DNA of 36,604 nucleotides from positions 1-36,604 of the forward strand of contig CAMAWN010000038.1 in NCBI GenBank assembly GCA_945861865.1. Reading direction: 5' to 3'. Under the pieces are notes generated by a model that was not told the origin of the DNA, made no database searches, and was given only the letters and a program-made list of their open reading frames with translations. The position numbers were made by a program, and so were the translations under genes. Positions 15,749 to 24,300 of this stretch are shown piece after piece. Source of the DNA: Candidatus Kuenenia stuttgartensis (GTDB lineage Bacteria; Planctomycetota; Planctomycetia; Planctomycetales; Planctomycetaceae). How positions within the stretch are numbered: position 1 is the first letter of the stretch; each line of letters begins with the position of its first letter.

Positions 15749-17185
15749 CTATGCCAGCACGTCCCAGATCGGTTCGCCGCCGTGAGCGACGTGAACCGGG
15801 CGGCCGAGCGGATCGGGAACCGTCAGGTGCGGGTCGATGCCGAGCAACTGGTAAATCGTTGCGACGAGATCGCCGGGCGAGACCGGATGGCTGATCGGAT
15901 AGGCCGCTTGCTTGTCAGTTTCGCCGAAGACGCAGCCGGAGTTCACTCCACCGCCGATGAGCAGGCTGAAGCCGCATTGCGGCCAGTGATCGCGGCCGGC
16001 CTTGCCGTTGACCTTCGGAGCGCGGCCCATCTCGCCCATCACAACGACCAGCGTGCTGTCGAGCAGGCCGCGCGATTCGAGGTCTGCGATCAGCGCGGGA
16101 TAGCCTTGATCGAGGATCGGCAGATTCGCGTCTTTCAACATGCCGAAGTTGTTCTCGTGCATGTCGTACGAGTGACCGTATCGGCCGAAGATTTCGGCAT
16201 GGACGCTGATGAACGGCACGCCCACCTCGACGAGTCGTCGCGCGACGAGCAGGCTCGAACCGCTGATATTGCGGCCGTAACGGTCTCGCAGTGAATCAGG
16301 TTCGCGCGACAGATCGAAGGCGTCGCGTGTCTTGCTCGAGATGAGCATGTCGAATGCTCGCTGCTGGAAATGATTCAATCGGTCGATCGCTCCCGAACGC
16401 CGAGTCGTCTCGAACTGAGTGTCGAGTTGATCGAGCATCGAGCGTCGCCGATCCAGCCGATTGATCGACAGACCCGGCAGTTCATCCAGCGTTGGCAGCT
16501 TCGGCTCGCCCATCGGAATGACTTGGTCGTAGTACGCGACCTTCGGTTCGCGGTCGAATTTCGGTTCGCAAACAGCGAAGAGCGGGTCGTACTGACTGCC
16601 GAGAAACCCACCGTAAGGCCCCGGCCGTCGGATGCCGGGGTACATGCTGCTCTCGCCCCAGCCGGGATAGCACGGCAAGCAGACTGCTCCCGGCATGTCG
16701 CGCTGGCCCATCTTGAGATACTGGCAGACCGCACCGATGTCGGGCGGGTCGGTTGGCTCCGGACGCAATTGATCGAAACGGCCGCCGCTGAAGCCGGTCA
16801 TGATGTTAAGCGGGTTGTGAGCGTTGTAGCCGTGCGTCACCGACCGGATCAGACATGCCTTGTGCATCAGCTTGGCGGTGTTCGGCAAGTGTTCGCAGAT
16901 TTGCAGTCCCGGCAGCGATGTGCTGATCGGCTGGAATTCGCCGCGGACTTCGACGGGGGCATCGGGCTTGAGATCGAACATGTCCTGGTGGCTCGGGCCA
17001 CCGAGCAGATTGAACAGGATCACCGACTTGGCTTTGCCTTGCCGCACCGACGGACTCGATTCCGCCGCACGAAGCAACCTCGGCAACGTCATCCCCGCGA
17101 ATAGCGACAGCCCGCCGACTCGCATCGCCTCGCGACGAGTTGCCCCATCGCACAGTTTACCGGATTGGCCAAGCACGCTGAGCAT
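15749..17185 (-). CDS. DUF1501 protein, Tat-exported, sulfatase-like fold
   Basis: 478 residues from the ATG at 17185, 8 bases after GGAG. A twin-arginine leader is present (T-R-R-E-A-M-R-V-G-G plus a hydrophobic stretch). The DUF1501 hallmarks follow: S-V-I-L-F-N-L-L-G-G-P-S-H-Q-D-M-F-D-L-K-P-D, H-G-Y-N-A-H-N-P, G-E-M-G-R-A-P-K-V-N, G-R-D-H-W-P-Q, and H-V-A-H-G-G-E-P-I at the end. DUF1501 proteins share the alkaline phosphatase/sulfatase core and in planctomycetes usually travel with PSD1 cytochrome genes. No PSD1 gene adjoins this copy. The role is probably periplasmic or cell-surface; the substrate is unknown. Confidence 0.9.
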   Translation of the reverse strand: MLSVLGQSGKLCDGATRREAMRVGGLSLFAGMTLPRLLRAAESSPSVRQGKAKSVILFNLLGGPSHQDMFDLKPDAPVEVRGEFQPISTSLPGLQICEHLPNTAKLMHKACLIRSVTHGYNAHNPLNIMTGFSGGRFDQLRPEPTDPPDIGAVCQYLKMGQRDMPGAVCLPCYPGWGESSMYPGIRRPGPYGGFLGSQYDPLFAVCEPKFDREPKVAYYDQVIPMGEPKLPTLDELPGLSINRLDRRRSMLDQLDTQFETTRRSGAIDRLNHFQQRAFDMLISSKTRDAFDLSREPDSLRDRYGRNISGSSLLVARRLVEVGVPFISVHAEIFGRYGHSYDMHENNFGMLKDANLPILDQGYPALIADLESRGLLDSTLVVVMGEMGRAPKVNGKAGRDHWPQCGFSLLIGGGVNSGCVFGETDKQAAYPISHPVSPGDLVATIYQLLGIDPHLTVPDPLGRPVHVAHGGEPIWDVLA

Positions 17186-17525
17186 GACACGATCTCCAGG
17201 CATCGGATACCGGCAGTCGATTCGGAACGCACTTTACACATCGTCCGTTTGCGACGAAATCCTAAAACTGCTCAGATCAAGGTGACTTGGTCTGCGGCCA
17301 AACCAGCCACTCGTTCGCAGGACACTTGTCAGTTCCGTGGAAAACATCAATCTTCGTCATGGAATGAGCCAACCTGACAAGGTCGTGTGACACGAGGTCC
17401 TCAAAGACCGTCCAAAGTGCGGCCGGCTGCTGGAGATTCCGCATGGATCGGGGGCCAAGACGGCGGCGAGTCTGCGCCAGCCAAATATCGTGACCGTCAC
17501 CGACTGTCGTTTGAGGAGAATCATC
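17186..17525. other. Divergent intergenic region, 340 bp
   Basis: It lies between the start of the first DUF1501 gene and the start of the ferritin-like gene, so it should hold promoters for both. Apart from the ribosome site GAGGAG near the right end, I see no palindrome, terminator or small ORF I would defend. Confidence 0.5.
17513..17518 (+). promoter_or_regulatory. Ribosome binding site GAGGAG deciding a TTG start
   Basis: GAGGAG ends 7 bases before the TTG at 17526, which is in frame with the ferritin-like gene. An upstream GTG (17490) has no such site. Confidence 0.7.
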
Positions 17526-18968
17526 TTGTCACAATCTACGCCCGCTCTTCGCATGCCCCCGCTGGCAGGGCTGTGTGATTTCGACGCGGTTCAACGGCCA
17601 GGGATGTCGGTCGAGGAGTGCGTTTCGTGGCACAAGCGAAATCACTTTGTCCTCCGAAGGCTGTTTGAGTTGTTGACGGCTCGCATCACGGCGGAGCCAC
17701 TGTACGAACTCAAAATCGCGTTCAGCCATCACGCCTACCTCTGTGCCGAACATGTGACCGCACTGCGGACTCGCGTGAGCGAGATGCGCGAACCGCCACT
17801 CGGCTTGGAAGAGGTGCCGCATCCGGCGTTGGGGTTGTTGTGCGACGAAGCCCTGTGTGCTCCGACGACAGAGGCGTTGCTCGTCGGGCTCTATGAGGTG
17901 CTCGTGCCAGAGTTGATTGCATCGTTCGAGGCGTACGTCGCGACGACGAATCCGCTGGCCGATGCTCCATCCGTGCGGATCGCTCGCTTTGCGTTGCTCG
18001 AATTGCGAGACATGGCCGAGTTTGGTCGGCAGGCGATCCTGGCGGACGCTGCCAGTGTCCGCGATTCCGACGCAAGTTGCGTCGGAATCGATCTGGCGAC
18101 GTGGCGAACTCTCCTGAGCAATTGCTTGCTCGCCGCTGGTGGATTCTCTGGGCGAAACGCGCAACGGACGTTTGAGCTTGTCCCCATCTTCTCCGCGAAG
18201 CCGTTCGAGTTTGTTCCGGTGCCCAAGCGAGACGCTCGGTTTCACGATTCCTTCAACGGTGGCGTGAACCCGGAGGCGTTTTTGTATGACGAGCGATTCT
18301 TGCCGCGTGACAAGGTACTGATGCTGTTTTACAAACGACTCCGCGAGATCGACGTGCCGGAGATGATGGCCAGCATCATTCATCAGACACCGGGCAAGCC
18401 GTGGAAGTATTACCGGGACATGTCGCGGCAATTGTGGGATGAAGCTCGGCACGCGATGCTCGGCGAGGTCGGCTTCGTCAGCCAGGGGATCGACTGGTCG
18501 AGCATTCCGATCAACTTCACCTGGTCGCTGAATCTGAACACGCAGCTTTCGCCGCGCGATCGGCATGCGGTGCTGTACTTCATCGAGCAAGGCTTGATGC
18601 CTCGCAACGGCAAGCGGTTTGAATGGGAGGTCGCGACCGAATCTGGAATCCCGCTGGCCAAGCTGATCCAGGATTTCGATTGGGCCGACGAAGTGCTGCA
18701 CTCGCAGATCGGCCGTGAGTGGTACGTCACCGAGTTTCCCAATCTCAACACGGCGTTGAGCTACGGTGATCGGTGCTGGTCCACGATACTGAGTCAGTGG
18801 CAGCGATACCTCGACGAAGGGCGGACAGAGCACCGCAACTGGTGGCCGGAGTTGTATCGCTCGGCGTGTGCTCAGTGGGGCGTGACGCCCGATCCGGCGG
18901 CGCTCGCGTTCGATCAGACCTACGCCGAGGTGCGTGCCGATTTGAAGGCGATCACTGGATCGGCATGA
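17526..18968 (+). CDS. Ferritin-like diiron protein of unknown function, 480 aa
   Basis: 480 residues from a TTG chosen by its ribosome site. I recognise no named family, but the C-terminal half has the ligand pattern of a four-helix diiron carboxylate domain. A Glu-containing helix (V-P-E-M-M-A-S-I-I-H) is followed by D-E-A-R-H (Glu 306, His 309), then F-I-E-Q-G-L, then D-E-V-L-H (Glu 389, His 392). Two ExxH motifs about 80 residues apart, with a Glu helix before each, fit oxidase, hydroxylase or ferritin-like enzymes. The N-terminal half is also helical and has a Glu/His-rich segment (A-F-S-H-H-A-Y-L-C-A-E-H). There is no signal peptide. A 29-base palindrome encodes residues about 179-189. 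The gene is isolated. Confidence 0.7.
   Translation: MSQSTPALRMPPLAGLCDFDAVQRPGMSVEECVSWHKRNHFVLRRLFELLTARITAEPLYELKIAFSHHAYLCAEHVTALRTRVSEMREPPLGLEEVPHPALGLLCDEALCAPTTEALLVGLYEVLVPELIASFEAYVATTNPLADAPSVRIARFALLELRDMAEFGRQAILADAASVRDSDASCVGIDLATWRTLLSNCLLAAGGFSGRNAQRTFELVPIFSAKPFEFVPVPKRDARFHDSFNGGVNPEAFLYDERFLPRDKVLMLFYKRLREIDVPEMMASIIHQTPGKPWKYYRDMSRQLWDEARHAMLGEVGFVSQGIDWSSIPINFTWSLNLNTQLSPRDRHAVLYFIEQGLMPRNGKRFEWEVATESGIPLAKLIQDFDWADEVLHSQIGREWYVTEFPNLNTALSYGDRCWSTILSQWQRYLDEGRTEHRNWWPELYRSACAQWGVTPDPAALAFDQTYAEVRADLKAITGSA
18062..18090. repeat. Perfect 29-base palindrome inside a coding region
   Basis: The arms CGATTCCGACGCAA and TTGCGTCGGAATCG are perfectly complementary over 14 bases around a single central G. 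The element lies in frame in the ferritin-like gene, between a helix and the W-R-T-L-L segment. Confidence 0.85.
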
Positions 18969-19204
18969 GGAGCGGCTGCCGACTCGCCGCGAATTCGACA
19001 AAGCCGGCAGGTTCTCGTGCGGCCGGTCGCGAGGTCGCGAAATCCAAGAGTTGTTTGCGGAAGGCTCGTTTCGGGTGCCGACAGATAAATCGAGCCTGCT
19101 TGTGGGGCGATCGGTTTGCGTCGTTTTTTCCTTTGGCAACGATTGCTCGTGCGGATTAACTTGTGTCTCGCACGTCCCGCAGCGCAGGCATTCCGTCAGC
19201 CAGA
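18969..19204. other. Region before the VWA gene, start of that gene unsettled
   Basis: About 200-240 bases without a clear gene. Several frames are open, but none has a ribosome site or motif. The VWA protein may start at GTG 19163 or ATG 19205. No hairpin with a T-tract was seen after the ferritin-like gene. Confidence 0.4.
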
Positions 19205-20389
19205 ATGGAAACAGACTCGGAAAGTTTCGCCGTGCTTGCTGTCCTCAAAGAATTCTGTTCGCTGGAACGACTGGTGCGAATCGGCGTCCACTGCCGAGTT
19301 CGTTGCCGCTGGACGAGTCGATCCGTTCGGCCTCCGGCTTGGGTCAATCGCCCATCGAGCCGCGCGTTTGCGGTGTCGTTGCTACTCCACTTGATCTTGG
19401 CGGCCTGTGCAGCACTGTCGATGTTGCCGAGTGGGGATCGCTTCCGTGAGATCATTTTTGAGACCGACTGGGTTGCTCCCGAAGAAACTTCCTCGCAGTT
19501 CGTCGATTTCTCGGCCGGCGGATCGGCAGCGGCACCGTCTCCTGTCGATGGCGGCTCGACAGGCGGTTTCCTGCCGGAATATCGCAGTTCAGAACCCGAC
19601 GTCCCCGTTCCCTCTCAAGCGGCGTTCGCCAGTTTGACCTGGAACACCGCCGACGACTCTGATCTCAGCCGCACAGTGGGAGCACCCACCAATCGAGTTG
19701 GCTACGGCATGGGTCGTGGTCAGGGTCGGGGAATCGGCAACGGAAAAGGGAATGGCCGCGAGGGCGGCGACGGTCAATCGTTCTTCGGGCTGGCCTCCGA
19801 GGGCAAGTCGTTTGTGTTTGTGCTGGATTGCTCGCTGAGCATGAATCATCCGCACGACAGCGACGCCAAGACGCGGTTCCGAAAGATGAAAATGGAACTC
19901 ATGAATTCGCTCTCACACCTGCGACCGGATCAGGAGTTTTTCATCATCTTCTTCAATCACGAGGCGATCCCAATGCCGGCCGAGCGTTTGGTGTCGGCGG
20001 CACCGGAAAATAAGCAGTATTTTCTGGATTGGGTGGAGCAAGTGCCGGCTCAGGGCGACACGGACCCCACGGCCGCGCTGCTGCTGGCTCTTCGAATGCG
20101 ACCTGACGTCATCTATTTTTTGACCGATGGTTGCTTCAGCGGCCCGGCAAACGACATCGTCAAAAACATTCAGCAGTCTCGGACAACGATCCACACGATT
20201 GTGTTCGAGACGATGCTCACCGAGAAGCAGCAGGCCGGACTGGAACTGATGCGTCAAAAAAAGGTGAGTGCCGCCATGACCAAATTGGGAGAGGCCACCT
20301 ACCGCCGGATGCGAGAAATTCTCGTGGCCGAGCAGGTGATGCAAGGCTTGTCGCAGAACAATGGCGGCAAGTATCACGTCATCCCGTAG
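19205..20389 (+). CDS. Membrane-anchored von Willebrand factor A protein
   Basis: 394 residues from the ATG at 19205; GTG 19163 would add 14 residues, and neither has a clear ribosome site. After a basic N-terminus, one membrane helix (about residues 54-75, V-S-L-L-L-H-L-I-L-A-A-C-A) exports the rest. A low-complexity Gly/Asn/Arg linker (about 165-190, G-M-G-R-G-Q-G-R-G-I-G-N-G-K) leads into the VWA domain. MIDAS residues are visible: D-C-S-L-S (Asp 208), the T of G-D-T-D-P-T, and T-D-G. The domain should bind a divalent metal and mediate protein contacts at the cell surface. It is convergent with csrA, 85 bases apart. No partner (MoxR ATPase, BatA/B) is adjacent. Confidence 0.8.
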   Translation: METDSESFAVLAVLKEFCSLERLVRIGVHCRVRCRWTSRSVRPPAWVNRPSSRAFAVSLLLHLILAACAALSMLPSGDRFREIIFETDWVAPEETSSQFVDFSAGGSAAAPSPVDGGSTGGFLPEYRSSEPDVPVPSQAAFASLTWNTADDSDLSRTVGAPTNRVGYGMGRGQGRGIGNGKGNGREGGDGQSFFGLASEGKSFVFVLDCSLSMNHPHDSDAKTRFRKMKMELMNSLSHLRPDQEFFIIFFNHEAIPMPAERLVSAAPENKQYFLDWVEQVPAQGDTDPTAALLLALRMRPDVIYFLTDGCFSGPANDIVKNIQQSRTTIHTIVFETMLTEKQQAGLELMRQKKVSAAMTKLGEATYRRMREILVAEQVMQGLSQNNGGKYHVIP

Positions 20390-20474
20390 CACGGCGGCTT
20401 CGCCATCGAGAAACAAAAACGGCCGCGTTGTTCACACGACTGTTGCAGAGTCTTGGCGATGCTCGAATCGGGCG

Positions 20475-20666
20475 TCAAAAAATGACGGCGGCCGGTTCGG
20501 TCTGCTTCTTTTGAATGGCTTGATAGACCTCTTCGCGATGCACCGAGACTTCGCGAGGAGCTTCGATGCCCAGGCGGACTTTGTCCCCTTGGATGTCCAC
20601 GATCATGATCGCGATATTGTCACCGATGATGATCTTCTCGTCTTTTTTGCGGCTGAGTACCAGCAT
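20475..20666 (-). CDS. csrA: Carbon storage regulator CsrA
   Basis: 63 residues from the ATG at 20666, preceded by AAGGACAGG; a 19-codon in-frame extension upstream is not conserved. CsrA is a homodimeric RNA-binding protein that binds A/UGGA sites near ribosome sites and changes translation or stability of target mRNAs. The usual start M-L-V-L-S-R-K is present. RNA-contact residues Leu 4, Arg 6 and Arg 44 (V-H-R-E) are conserved, as is G-D-N-I with the following strands. The C-terminus ends in a short helix and tail. It is not next to flagellar genes or fliW here. A GGDEF gene starts 261 bases away on the other strand. Confidence 0.96.
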   Translation of the reverse strand: MLVLSRKKDEKIIIGDNIAIMIVDIQGDKVRLGIEAPREVSVHREEVYQAIQKKQTEPAAVIF

Positions 20667-20927
20667 GGTCCTGTCCTTGGTCCGAGAGGGTTTTGCCTGC
20701 GACGGGATTTGAAACTCAACCATGAGCCTCAGGCCGCAAGGTCCAAAATCGATCGTTGCTTTGAGTCGTGTCCGGACTTTTCATGGCCCGGCGCGGTTCG
20801 TCGAAAAGGTAGGTCGATCCATGAAGATGGCGAGCAACGATTCGACAGAATCTCCAGATTGCAGGTCCGGCTGTAATGGTCACGCGAACCTTGCCAGGAT
20901 CAACCAGCAGGCGGGATACTCGCAGTC

Positions 20928-21548
20928 ATGTTGACGACGATTGTGATGTCGCTGATCTGCTTGGCGGTCGGCTTTGGAATCGCTTGGCGAATTCGTGGCC
21001 GCCCAAAGCTGGATACGTTCATCGCCGAAGCTCGCACCGACATGCTGACCGGGTTGAAGAACCGGAGAGCCTTCGACGAGGAATTGGGGCGTCAGTTCGC
21101 CCAACGGCAACGGCAGGGTGTCCTGTTTTCGCTGATCATGATCGACATCGACCACTTCAAGGTATTCAACGATGTCCACGGCCATTTGTCCGGCGACCTC
21201 GTTCTGCGATCGGTCGCGCAGGTTTTGTCGTCGATCTTGCGCGAGATGGACATGGTTTTCCGCTTCGGAGGTGACGAATTCGCGGTCATCTGCCCCGGAT
21301 CGAAACTGCATGAGGCTGCGGTCGGGGCGGAACGTGTTCGACAAGCGGTTGCCGACCACGCGGTGTCCCTGAAACAAGGTGACGCACAGGTCACGATCAG
21401 CCTTGGTGTGGCTGAGGTGGTCCGTCCAGAGATTGCCGAAGGACTGATTCAGCGTGCGGATGACGCTTTGTACGCCGCGAAGCACGCCGGACGAAATCGC
21501 GTCCATTGGCACAACGGGCATGAATGTGTGCCGGCGAGCACTCACTGA
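20928..21548 (+). CDS. Membrane-anchored diguanylate cyclase (GGDEF)
   Basis: 206 residues. One N-terminal membrane helix (about 3-20) is followed almost at once by a GGDEF domain, with no sensor domain. The active-site loop G-G-D-E-F (114-118) is intact, with D-I-D-H-F-K and the D-x-L-T-G-L-x-N-R-R motif (D-M-L-T-G-L-K-N-R-R). The inhibitory I-site R-x-x-D (Arg 105-Asp 108) lies 5 residues before it, so product inhibition by c-di-GMP is likely. It should make c-di-GMP from GTP at the membrane. It is convergent with the next gene, 17 bases apart. Confidence 0.93.
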   Translation: MLTTIVMSLICLAVGFGIAWRIRGRPKLDTFIAEARTDMLTGLKNRRAFDEELGRQFAQRQRQGVLFSLIMIDIDHFKVFNDVHGHLSGDLVLRSVAQVLSSILREMDMVFRFGGDEFAVICPGSKLHEAAVGAERVRQAVADHAVSLKQGDAQVTISLGVAEVVRPEIAEGLIQRADDALYAAKHAGRNRVHWHNGHECVPASTH

Positions 21549-21565
21549 AGCTGTTTACGGACGGA

Positions 21566-22015
21566 TCAACCTTCGCCGCCGAAGGTGGTGTCGAAGGACA
21601 ACACCACCAATTGCTGTTCGCTGTCCCGATGTCGCTGCGCCGCTTCGATCCAGTGCGAGAGTTTCGGCTTCACCTCGTCGGCGATGAATTCGAACGACTG
21701 TTCGCTGCTGATGCGGTTCCGCAGTTCAAGCAAATTGAAGTACAAGCTCTCGTGTTCGCGATGCAAACGCTCAACCATGTTCGACCAATTGGGATTCTGC
21801 TCACAGACATCGGCGAGGTAGCCGCCTTGGTCTTCGTACTCGAACTCGTTTGGCAGCAAGTCGAGCAACTCTTCCAGAACCGCCAGCAACCAGCGGCGAG
21901 TTTCGTGATCGGGCGTTTCCTCCAACAGGTCGCGGAGATCGCCAATCAGCAGATATTCCAGCACAGAATAACGCGCGTACGCATCACGAGACGGAGCGGG
22001 ACGGGAGAGAGTCAT
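21566..22015 (-). CDS. Helical protein of unknown function, hemerythrin-like pattern
   Basis: 149 residues from the ATG at 22015, placed by AAAGGA 7 bases upstream; a GTG at 22030 is in frame but lies on the ribosome site side. Predicted mostly alpha-helical. Helices carry E and H residues in the arrangement D-H-E-T-R-R-W-L-L-A-V-L-E, then E-Y-E-D-Q-G-G-Y-L, then L-H-R-E-H-E-S-L. This recalls hemerythrin (HHE) domains, where His and Glu from four helices hold a diiron site, but the ligand set is not complete enough to claim it. No signal peptide. It is divergent from the radical SAM gene, which could share a regulator. Confidence 0.6.
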   Translation of the reverse strand: MTLSRPAPSRDAYARYSVLEYLLIGDLRDLLEETPDHETRRWLLAVLEELLDLLPNEFEYEDQGGYLADVCEQNPNWSNMVERLHREHESLYFNLLELRNRISSEQSFEFIADEVKPKLSHWIEAAQRHRDSEQQLVVLSFDTTFGGEG

Positions 22016-22313
22016 GCGACGTCCTTTCACAACAGAACCCAGGAAACCGGTCAGAATCCTCGTGACGAGGGCAACCGTTCAAGATGATCGTTGGAAAAGA
22101 TGCCGCGTGAGGTGATGTGATTCCGTCAGCGTTTGGATTCCGGCATCCGCTCGATTCGCAGGTCGGTCTCAGGATAGTCAGAGGATTTTCGCCTGCAACA
22201 ACTTTTCCCGGAATTTTCGGCTCACGGCGAAACTGTTATCGTTGGCAAAGCGCCTCGTGGTTCGATCATTTGAGTACGATGCGTCCCTCCCAACCAAGCC
22301 GGCGGAACTTCTG

Positions 22314-23681
22314 ATGAGCGAGACCTCGACAACGACACCGATGACCATCCTCCCTGTAGCGACTCCGACGGTCACACCGGCGGTTGGTTCCACGGAAGTT
22401 GGCAGTTACTTCGTTTCGAACTATCCGCCGTTCTCGCAATGGCAAACGGAGTTCGTGCCAGAAATCCTCTCGACGTTCGCCGCTGAGCCGAATCGCGATG
22501 TGTCGTTGGGGCTGTATCTGCACATTCCGTTCTGCCGAAAACGCTGCAAGTTCTGTTACTTCCGCGTCTACACCAACCAGAACGCCTCGGCGATCGAGCA
22601 GTATGTCGAGTCCCTCGGCCGCGAGATTGAGTTGCTCGGTCAGCAGCGGGCCGTCAGTGGACGGCAGTTGCAGGTCGTGTATTTTGGAGGCGGGACGCCG
22701 TCGTACCTCAGTTCCAAGCAGTTGTTGTTTCTGCGCGACACGCTGCGGCGGACGATCTCTTGGGATCACGCCGAGGAAGTCACCTTCGAGTGTGAACCCG
22801 GTACGCTCAATTTGGAAAAAGTGAAAACGATGAAGGAAATCGGCGTCACGCGTGTGTCGCTGGGCGTCGAGAACTTCAACGATTCGATCCTGGAGGAGAA
22901 TGGACGGGCTCATCTCTCGCCCGAAATCTTCCGAGCCTACGACTGGCTGCAACAGGTCGGATTTCCACAGATCAACATCGACCTGATCGCCGGCATGATC
23001 GGCGAGACTGATGAGAATTGGCAGCGCTGCGTCGAGAAGGCGATTGAACTCAGTCCGGATAACATCACCGTCTACCAAATGGAGCTACCGTTCAACACGC
23101 TGATCTCGAAGGAAATGCGTGAGCATGGCGTCACCGCGCCAGTGGCCGATTGGCCGACGAAACGCCGCTGGGTCAGCGAAGCGATGGACCGTTTTCTTTC
23201 CGCAGGCTACCAGATTTCCAGCGGCAACGAGTTCGTGAAGAGCCAGATGACGGATCGTTTCATCTATCGCGACAATCTGTTTCGCGGCACCGATCTGCTT
23301 GCGGCGGGAGTGTCTGCCTTCGGGCATCTGCAGGGAGTGCATTACCAGAACTTCGACCGCATCGAGGACTATCAAAAAGTCGTTCTCGAAGAGGGTCGCC
23401 TGCCGATCAACCGCGCGCTGCGACCGACGGCCCATCAGTCGCTGATTCGTGAGTTCGTGCTGCAACTGAAGGAAGGGCACCTTGACGCTGCGATCTTCGG
23501 TCAAAAGTTTGGCGTGGATGTGCTGGCCGAATTCGCCGAACCGCTCTGCAACCAAGAAGCAGCTGGATATCTGGAAGTCGATGGCAACGAAGTGCGGCTC
23601 ACTCGCAAGGGGTTGCTGCAAGTCGATAGCCTTTTGCCCGAATACTTCGAGCCAAAACATCGACAGGTGCGATACACATAG
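22314..23681 (+). CDS. HemN-like radical SAM protein
   Basis: 455 residues from the ATG at 22314. The cluster motif is C-R-K-R-C-K-F-C (Cys 74, 78, 81), the CxxxCxxC of radical SAM enzymes, followed by Y-F-R-V-Y. G-G-G-T-P-S (125-130), E-C-E-P-G-T-L and S-L-G-V-E-N-F-N-D are as in coproporphyrinogen III oxidase-like proteins (HemN/HemW family), and a HemN-type C-terminal domain follows. The F-C-Y-F-R-V-Y context differs from true HemN (F-C-G-C-N-K) and HemW (Y-C-D-F), and V-E-N-F replaces their V-Q-S/D-F. I therefore do not call it hemN. It probably carries out a different SAM-radical reaction or acts as a haem chaperone. The next gene starts 38 bases downstream on the same strand. Confidence 0.8.
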   Translation: MSETSTTTPMTILPVATPTVTPAVGSTEVGSYFVSNYPPFSQWQTEFVPEILSTFAAEPNRDVSLGLYLHIPFCRKRCKFCYFRVYTNQNASAIEQYVESLGREIELLGQQRAVSGRQLQVVYFGGGTPSYLSSKQLLFLRDTLRRTISWDHAEEVTFECEPGTLNLEKVKTMKEIGVTRVSLGVENFNDSILEENGRAHLSPEIFRAYDWLQQVGFPQINIDLIAGMIGETDENWQRCVEKAIELSPDNITVYQMELPFNTLISKEMREHGVTAPVADWPTKRRWVSEAMDRFLSAGYQISSGNEFVKSQMTDRFIYRDNLFRGTDLLAAGVSAFGHLQGVHYQNFDRIEDYQKVVLEEGRLPINRALRPTAHQSLIREFVLQLKEGHLDAAIFGQKFGVDVLAEFAEPLCNQEAAGYLEVDGNEVRLTRKGLLQVDSLLPEYFEPKHRQVRYT

Positions 23682-23719
23682 CCGCACGACTCGCCGATCA
23701 AGTGCCGCACACGGACACC

Positions 23720-24256
23720 ATGAATCCACACGACGAACTCAAATCATTGGTCGACCTGTTTCCCAGCGTCTCACCGCTGATTGAGCGGGCGGAGCATGTA
23801 CCGTCGGCGATGACGCCGGAGCCGTACAAGTCGCTGCTGGCTCACGATCATCACATGACGGTGGCGATGGAGTCGTTTCACAACTCACCCGTCGATGTGC
23901 GAGTGCTGGCCAAGCGGTTGGACGGCGATCTCTACTGCCGCAAGATCGTGTTGTTGAAACAAGACTCTGACCAAGTCGTGCAATTCGGGATCGTGCGGTT
24001 TGATCTGAAGTCGGTCTCGGAGCGAGTTCGCGAGGAAATCCTCGGCGAGAAGACACCGTTGGGGCGAATCCTGATCCAGCACAACGTGTTTTTGCAGATT
24101 GCTCTCGGAGCCATTTTGCGAATCACCGCCGGACCTGGGCTGAGTGAGGCGTTGCAGATGCCGCTGTGTGGTCAAACCTTCGGTCGCCTGGCGACGATTT
24201 TTTGTGACGGCCGGCCGGCAGTCGATCTGTTAGAGATTTCGGCACCGCTCAAGTGA
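23720..24256 (+). CDS. Chorismate lyase-like protein (DUF98/UbiC-like)
   Basis: 178 residues from the ATG at 23720; GTG 23702 is in frame but less likely. The run L-L-A-H-D-H-H-M-T-V-A-M-E, then L-Y-C-R-K-I-V-L-L, then V-V-Q-F-G-I-V-R and T-P-L-G-R-I-L-I-Q-H-N-V matches the DUF98 relatives of chorismate pyruvate-lyase. There Arg and a late acidic residue bind the product (R-K, and E after L-G-x-x-L). Known members turn chorismate into 4-hydroxybenzoate plus pyruvate. The substrate here is inferred. It overlaps the possible GTG start of the next gene (GTGA), which suggests one transcript with the radical SAM gene and the thioesterase. Confidence 0.7.
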   Translation: MNPHDELKSLVDLFPSVSPLIERAEHVPSAMTPEPYKSLLAHDHHMTVAMESFHNSPVDVRVLAKRLDGDLYCRKIVLLKQDSDQVVQFGIVRFDLKSVSERVREEILGEKTPLGRILIQHNVFLQIALGAILRITAGPGLSEALQMPLCGQTFGRLATIFCDGRPAVDLLEISAPLK

Positions 24257-24300
24257 AGCCGGCGGTTGCACGACCAGAACCCATCGGATCGATCAACGAC

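Noticed and set aside
17529-19139. 536-codon minus-strand frame opposite the ferritin-like gene
   Set aside because: Antisense of a gene with a good ribosome site and ligand motifs. Its own translation is low-complexity and has no family features.
18773-19159. Plus-strand frame running past the end of the ferritin-like gene
   Set aside because: It begins inside that gene in another frame, with no ribosome site and no recognisable features.
22314-23681. True hemN (oxygen-independent coproporphyrinogen oxidase)
   Set aside because: The residues after the Cys cluster differ from HemN and no haem gene is nearby, so only a HemN-like call is made.
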